From NCBI RefSeq assembly GCF_004345325.1, contig NZ_SLVJ01000030.1, positions 1 through 41,831 on the forward strand: DNA of 41,831 nt, read 5' to 3'. Source of the DNA: Acinetobacter calcoaceticus. Lineage in GTDB: Bacteria > Pseudomonadota > Gammaproteobacteria > Pseudomonadales > Moraxellaceae. The position numbers and the translations under genes were made by a program. The notes under the pieces are model-generated. The model worked only from the letters and a program-made list of their open reading frames with translations, did no database searches and was not told where the DNA came from. Shown here piece by piece: positions 39,874-41,831 of this stretch (position 1 is its first letter; each line of letters begins with the position of its first letter).

Positions 39874-41304
39874 TTATTCGTGGCTGCTCATTACATGCTT
39901 GATACGGGTATATTCATCAAAACCATAACCAGATAAATCTTTGCCATAGCCTGACTTTTTAAAGCCGCCGTGTGGCATTTCAGCGGTCAATGGAATATGG
40001 GTATTAATCCAGACCGTGCCAAAGTCCAATTCACATGACAGGCGGGTAGCGCGGGCATGATCTTTGGTCCAGACACTCGATGCCAAGCCATAATCAACAT
40101 CATTGGCCTTATCGATGGCATCGGCTTCATCTTTAAATTTTTGTACTGTAATCACAGGGCCAAAGATCTCATTTTGAATCGCATCATCGTGTTGCTGCAG
40201 ACCACTGATGACCGTTGGTTCAAAATAGAAACCTGCACGATCTGCTTGTTGACCGCCTGTTTCAACTTTGGCGTAGGCAGGTAGATTTGCGATGACATTT
40301 TTAATGTTTTTCAATTGATTGGCATTGTTCAGTGGGCCGTAGAGCGCATCTTCATCATCTGGATCACCAAAGCGAGTTTGCTTGGCCTCAGCGATGAGTT
40401 TGCTGAGAAATTCATCATGTACCGCTTCAGAGACGATCACACGTGTAGCTGCAGTACAATCTTGCCCTGCATTGAAATAGCCAGTCATGGCGATATGCGC
40501 CACTGCTTTGTCGATGTCTGCATCTTCAAATACCAACACCGGTGCTTTGCCGCCTAATTCAAGATGGGCCTTGGCCAAATTGGCTGCAGCAGAAGCGGCG
40601 ACTTGTAGGCCGGCACGTACCGAGCCAGTGATCGAGACCAAAGCAGGGGTTTTGTGTGAAACCACTTTAGAACCGACATTTGCGCTGCCGAGCACCACAT
40701 TAAATGCACCTTTGGGGAAAAATGGCGCTGCGATTTCAGCCAGTAATAGGGTGCTTTCAGGTGTGGTATCACTTGGTTTAAGCACTACTGTATTGCCTGC
40801 TGCAAGTGCAGGTGCGATTTTCCATACCGCCATCATCAATGGATAATTCCACGGCGTGACTTGACCGACCACGCCCACAGGTTCACGTCGAATACTCGAG
40901 GTATGTCCCGCAAGATATTCACCCGTTGCGCTGCCTTCAAGTAAGCGTGCGGCACCGGCAAAGAAACGAATTTGATCGGCTGAAACGCCAATTTCTTCTG
41001 AAGCAATTAAATGCTTTAACTGGCCTGTGTTACGACTTTGGGCATCGATCAAGCGATCAGCGTTAGCTTCAATGGCATCCGCCAAGCTTAAAAGTGCTTT
41101 TTGACGTGCGGAAGGTGTACTGCGACTCCAAATTTTAAAGGCTGCTTTGGCAGCAGCATAGGCAGCATCTACATCTGCATCGGTGGCATTGGGTGACTGT
41201 GCATAGACTTGGCCTGTTACTGGGCTGACCAAGTCAAAGAAATCTTGTCCAGTACCGCTGACATATTCACCATTAATAAAGTGTTTTAGTTGTGTGCTTC
41301 CCAT
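39874..41304 (-). CDS. Aldehyde dehydrogenase, aminobutyraldehyde type (PatD/PuuC-like)
   Basis: The 476-residue NAD(P)-dependent dehydrogenase has Asn153 (PWNYP), Glu249 in LELGGKAP and catalytic Cys283 in NAGQDCTAATR. The GQDC-A-TR and the conserved W-N-H segment with GGFKKSGYGKDLS near the end resemble gamma-aminobutyraldehyde dehydrogenases, which convert the aldehyde from amine oxidation to the acid. AAGGAT precedes ATG 41304; the in-frame ATG at 41340 is less likely. With the FAD oxidase and permease it suggests an amine-degrading route; the substrate cannot be fixed from sequence. Confidence 0.9.
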   Translation of the reverse strand: MGSTQLKHFINGEYVSGTGQDFFDLVSPVTGQVYAQSPNATDADVDAAYAAAKAAFKIWSRSTPSARQKALLSLADAIEANADRLIDAQSRNTGQLKHLIASEEIGVSADQIRFFAGAARLLEGSATGEYLAGHTSSIRREPVGVVGQVTPWNYPLMMAVWKIAPALAAGNTVVLKPSDTTPESTLLLAEIAAPFFPKGAFNVVLGSANVGSKVVSHKTPALVSITGSVRAGLQVAASAAANLAKAHLELGGKAPVLVFEDADIDKAVAHIAMTGYFNAGQDCTAATRVIVSEAVHDEFLSKLIAEAKQTRFGDPDDEDALYGPLNNANQLKNIKNVIANLPAYAKVETGGQQADRAGFYFEPTVISGLQQHDDAIQNEIFGPVITVQKFKDEADAIDKANDVDYGLASSVWTKDHARATRLSCELDFGTVWINTHIPLTAEMPHGGFKKSGYGKDLSGYGFDEYTRIKHVMSSHE

Positions 41305-41342
41305 GATGTAATCCTTACGTTGGGTTTTAAGATATAACACTA

Positions 41343-41371
41343 TATGTATTATGTTTTAATTTTTAAGTCAA
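41343..41371 (-). promoter_or_regulatory. Possible promoter of the aldehyde dehydrogenase operon
   Basis: On the minus strand TTGACT (41366-41371) is followed after 17 bases by TACATA (41343-41348), 39 bases before the start. The -10 is poor. Confidence 0.35.
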
Positions 41372-41659
41372 ACATTTATGCATACTATTTTTTTACTCTT
41401 GCACGGATAGAGATTTGAAGTTATGTGTGAAAAATCATATATGTAGTTGAAATATAATATCAATTTTTTAATTTTTGTTTAAAAAATTATTTTGAATAAA
41501 ATATATTTTCAATTTTATAGGCTAAAGTTTATCAAATTGGCTCTAATAAAAAGTGTATAATTGGCTCTTACTTTATGTGTGGAAATTTGATTTAGTGAGT
41601 CGATTAAAATTCGACAAAAACAATATTTAATTTTCCATCAATGTATTGGCTTCAGCGCA
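41372..41659. other. AT-rich non-coding stretch
   Basis: No gene is seen on either strand. Composition is very AT-rich with A- and T-tracts, as is common in regulatory regions upstream of operons. Confidence 0.45.
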
Positions 41660-41776
41660 ATGAGCCAGTACATTTTTTTTGCTTGTATTGAGCGTGATTT
41701 GGAATTACATCGGATGTATTTCTATGAGTCGGTGATGGATGAACTACTCGATGCTAAAGCAATCGAGTTTCCGTAG
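41660..41776 (+). CDS. Possible small ORF or gene fragment (38 aa)
   Basis: MSQYIFFACIERDLELHRMY with an acidic helical tail (MDELLDAKAIEFP) reads as protein and is followed directly by a terminator-like hairpin. The frame extends upstream without ATG (IRQKQYLIFHQCIGFSA), so it may be the 3' end of a decayed gene. A competing frame starts GTG AGT CGA. The family is not recognised. Confidence 0.3.
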   Translation: MSQYIFFACIERDLELHRMYFYESVMDELLDAKAIEFP

Positions 41777-41800
41777 TGCAACTAAGTTGCACACTTTTCT
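41776..41800 (+). terminator. Terminator-like inverted repeat
   Basis: GTGCAAC-TAA-GTTGCAC is a perfect 7-bp inverted repeat followed by ACTTTTCTTTT. It begins on the last base of the preceding small frame. A protein-binding palindrome is an alternative. Confidence 0.5.
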
Positions 41801-41831
41801 TTTGACGTTTCACTGGCAATGCGAGAAAGAG

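Overview
The window looks like a chromosome segment from the genus Acinetobacter (inference, no search run). Supporting signs are AT-rich coding sequence, a monomeric NADP-isocitrate dehydrogenase, the order kdsD-kdsC-lptC-lptA-lptB, a 7Fe ferredoxin near mutS, and a giant Bap-type adhesin with a type I secretion tail.

Layout. 1-7.9 kb is the 3' part of a giant adhesin gene, open at the left edge, with five and two-thirds copies of a near-identical 471-bp repeat followed by Ig-like modules and a type I secretion domain. 8.1-10.7 kb holds a small IS630-type helix-turn-helix gene and icd. 11.2-18.9 kb is an accessory island of small secreted or lipoprotein genes, decayed gene ends, an IS630 element and an IS5-like remnant. 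19.1-24.3 kb is core: tRNA-Gly(GCC), cysS, and the Kdo/LPS transport operon kdsD-kdsC-lptC-lptA-lptB. 25-34 kb holds a YigZ/IMPACT protein, a hexapeptide acyltransferase, a double UspA protein, an O-methyltransferase, an M15-like lipoprotein, fdxA, a DUF481 outer membrane protein and mutS. 34.4-41.3 kb, all on the minus strand, is a putative amine-catabolism locus: aldehyde dehydrogenase, NTF2-like protein, FadR/GntR regulator, soluble Cache-domain protein, APC permease and a PuuB-like FAD oxidoreductase.

The most interesting part is the 11.5-18.9 kb island. Several small envelope-protein genes start inside or directly after the 3' end of a decayed upstream gene: a 23-nt overlap at the lipoprotein array, a GTGA overlap at 13666, a TAA-ATG junction at 15039 and an ATGA overlap at 16733. 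One decayed end carries an HEMGH zinc-peptidase motif and resembles C-terminal extensions of type VI secretion VgrG effectors. Another resembles the beta-sandwich linker of such effectors. I read the island as a set of orphan immunity genes left after their effector genes decayed, with tandem duplication and gene conversion in one family. This is inferred from sequence patterns and needs homology searches.

How the genes work together: KdsD and KdsC make Kdo for LPS and LptC/A/B move LPS to the outer membrane, in one tightly packed operon. In the 34-41 kb locus the permease would import an amine, the flavoprotein oxidise it to an aldehyde and the dehydrogenase make the acid, with GntR and perhaps the Cache protein sensing the ligand.
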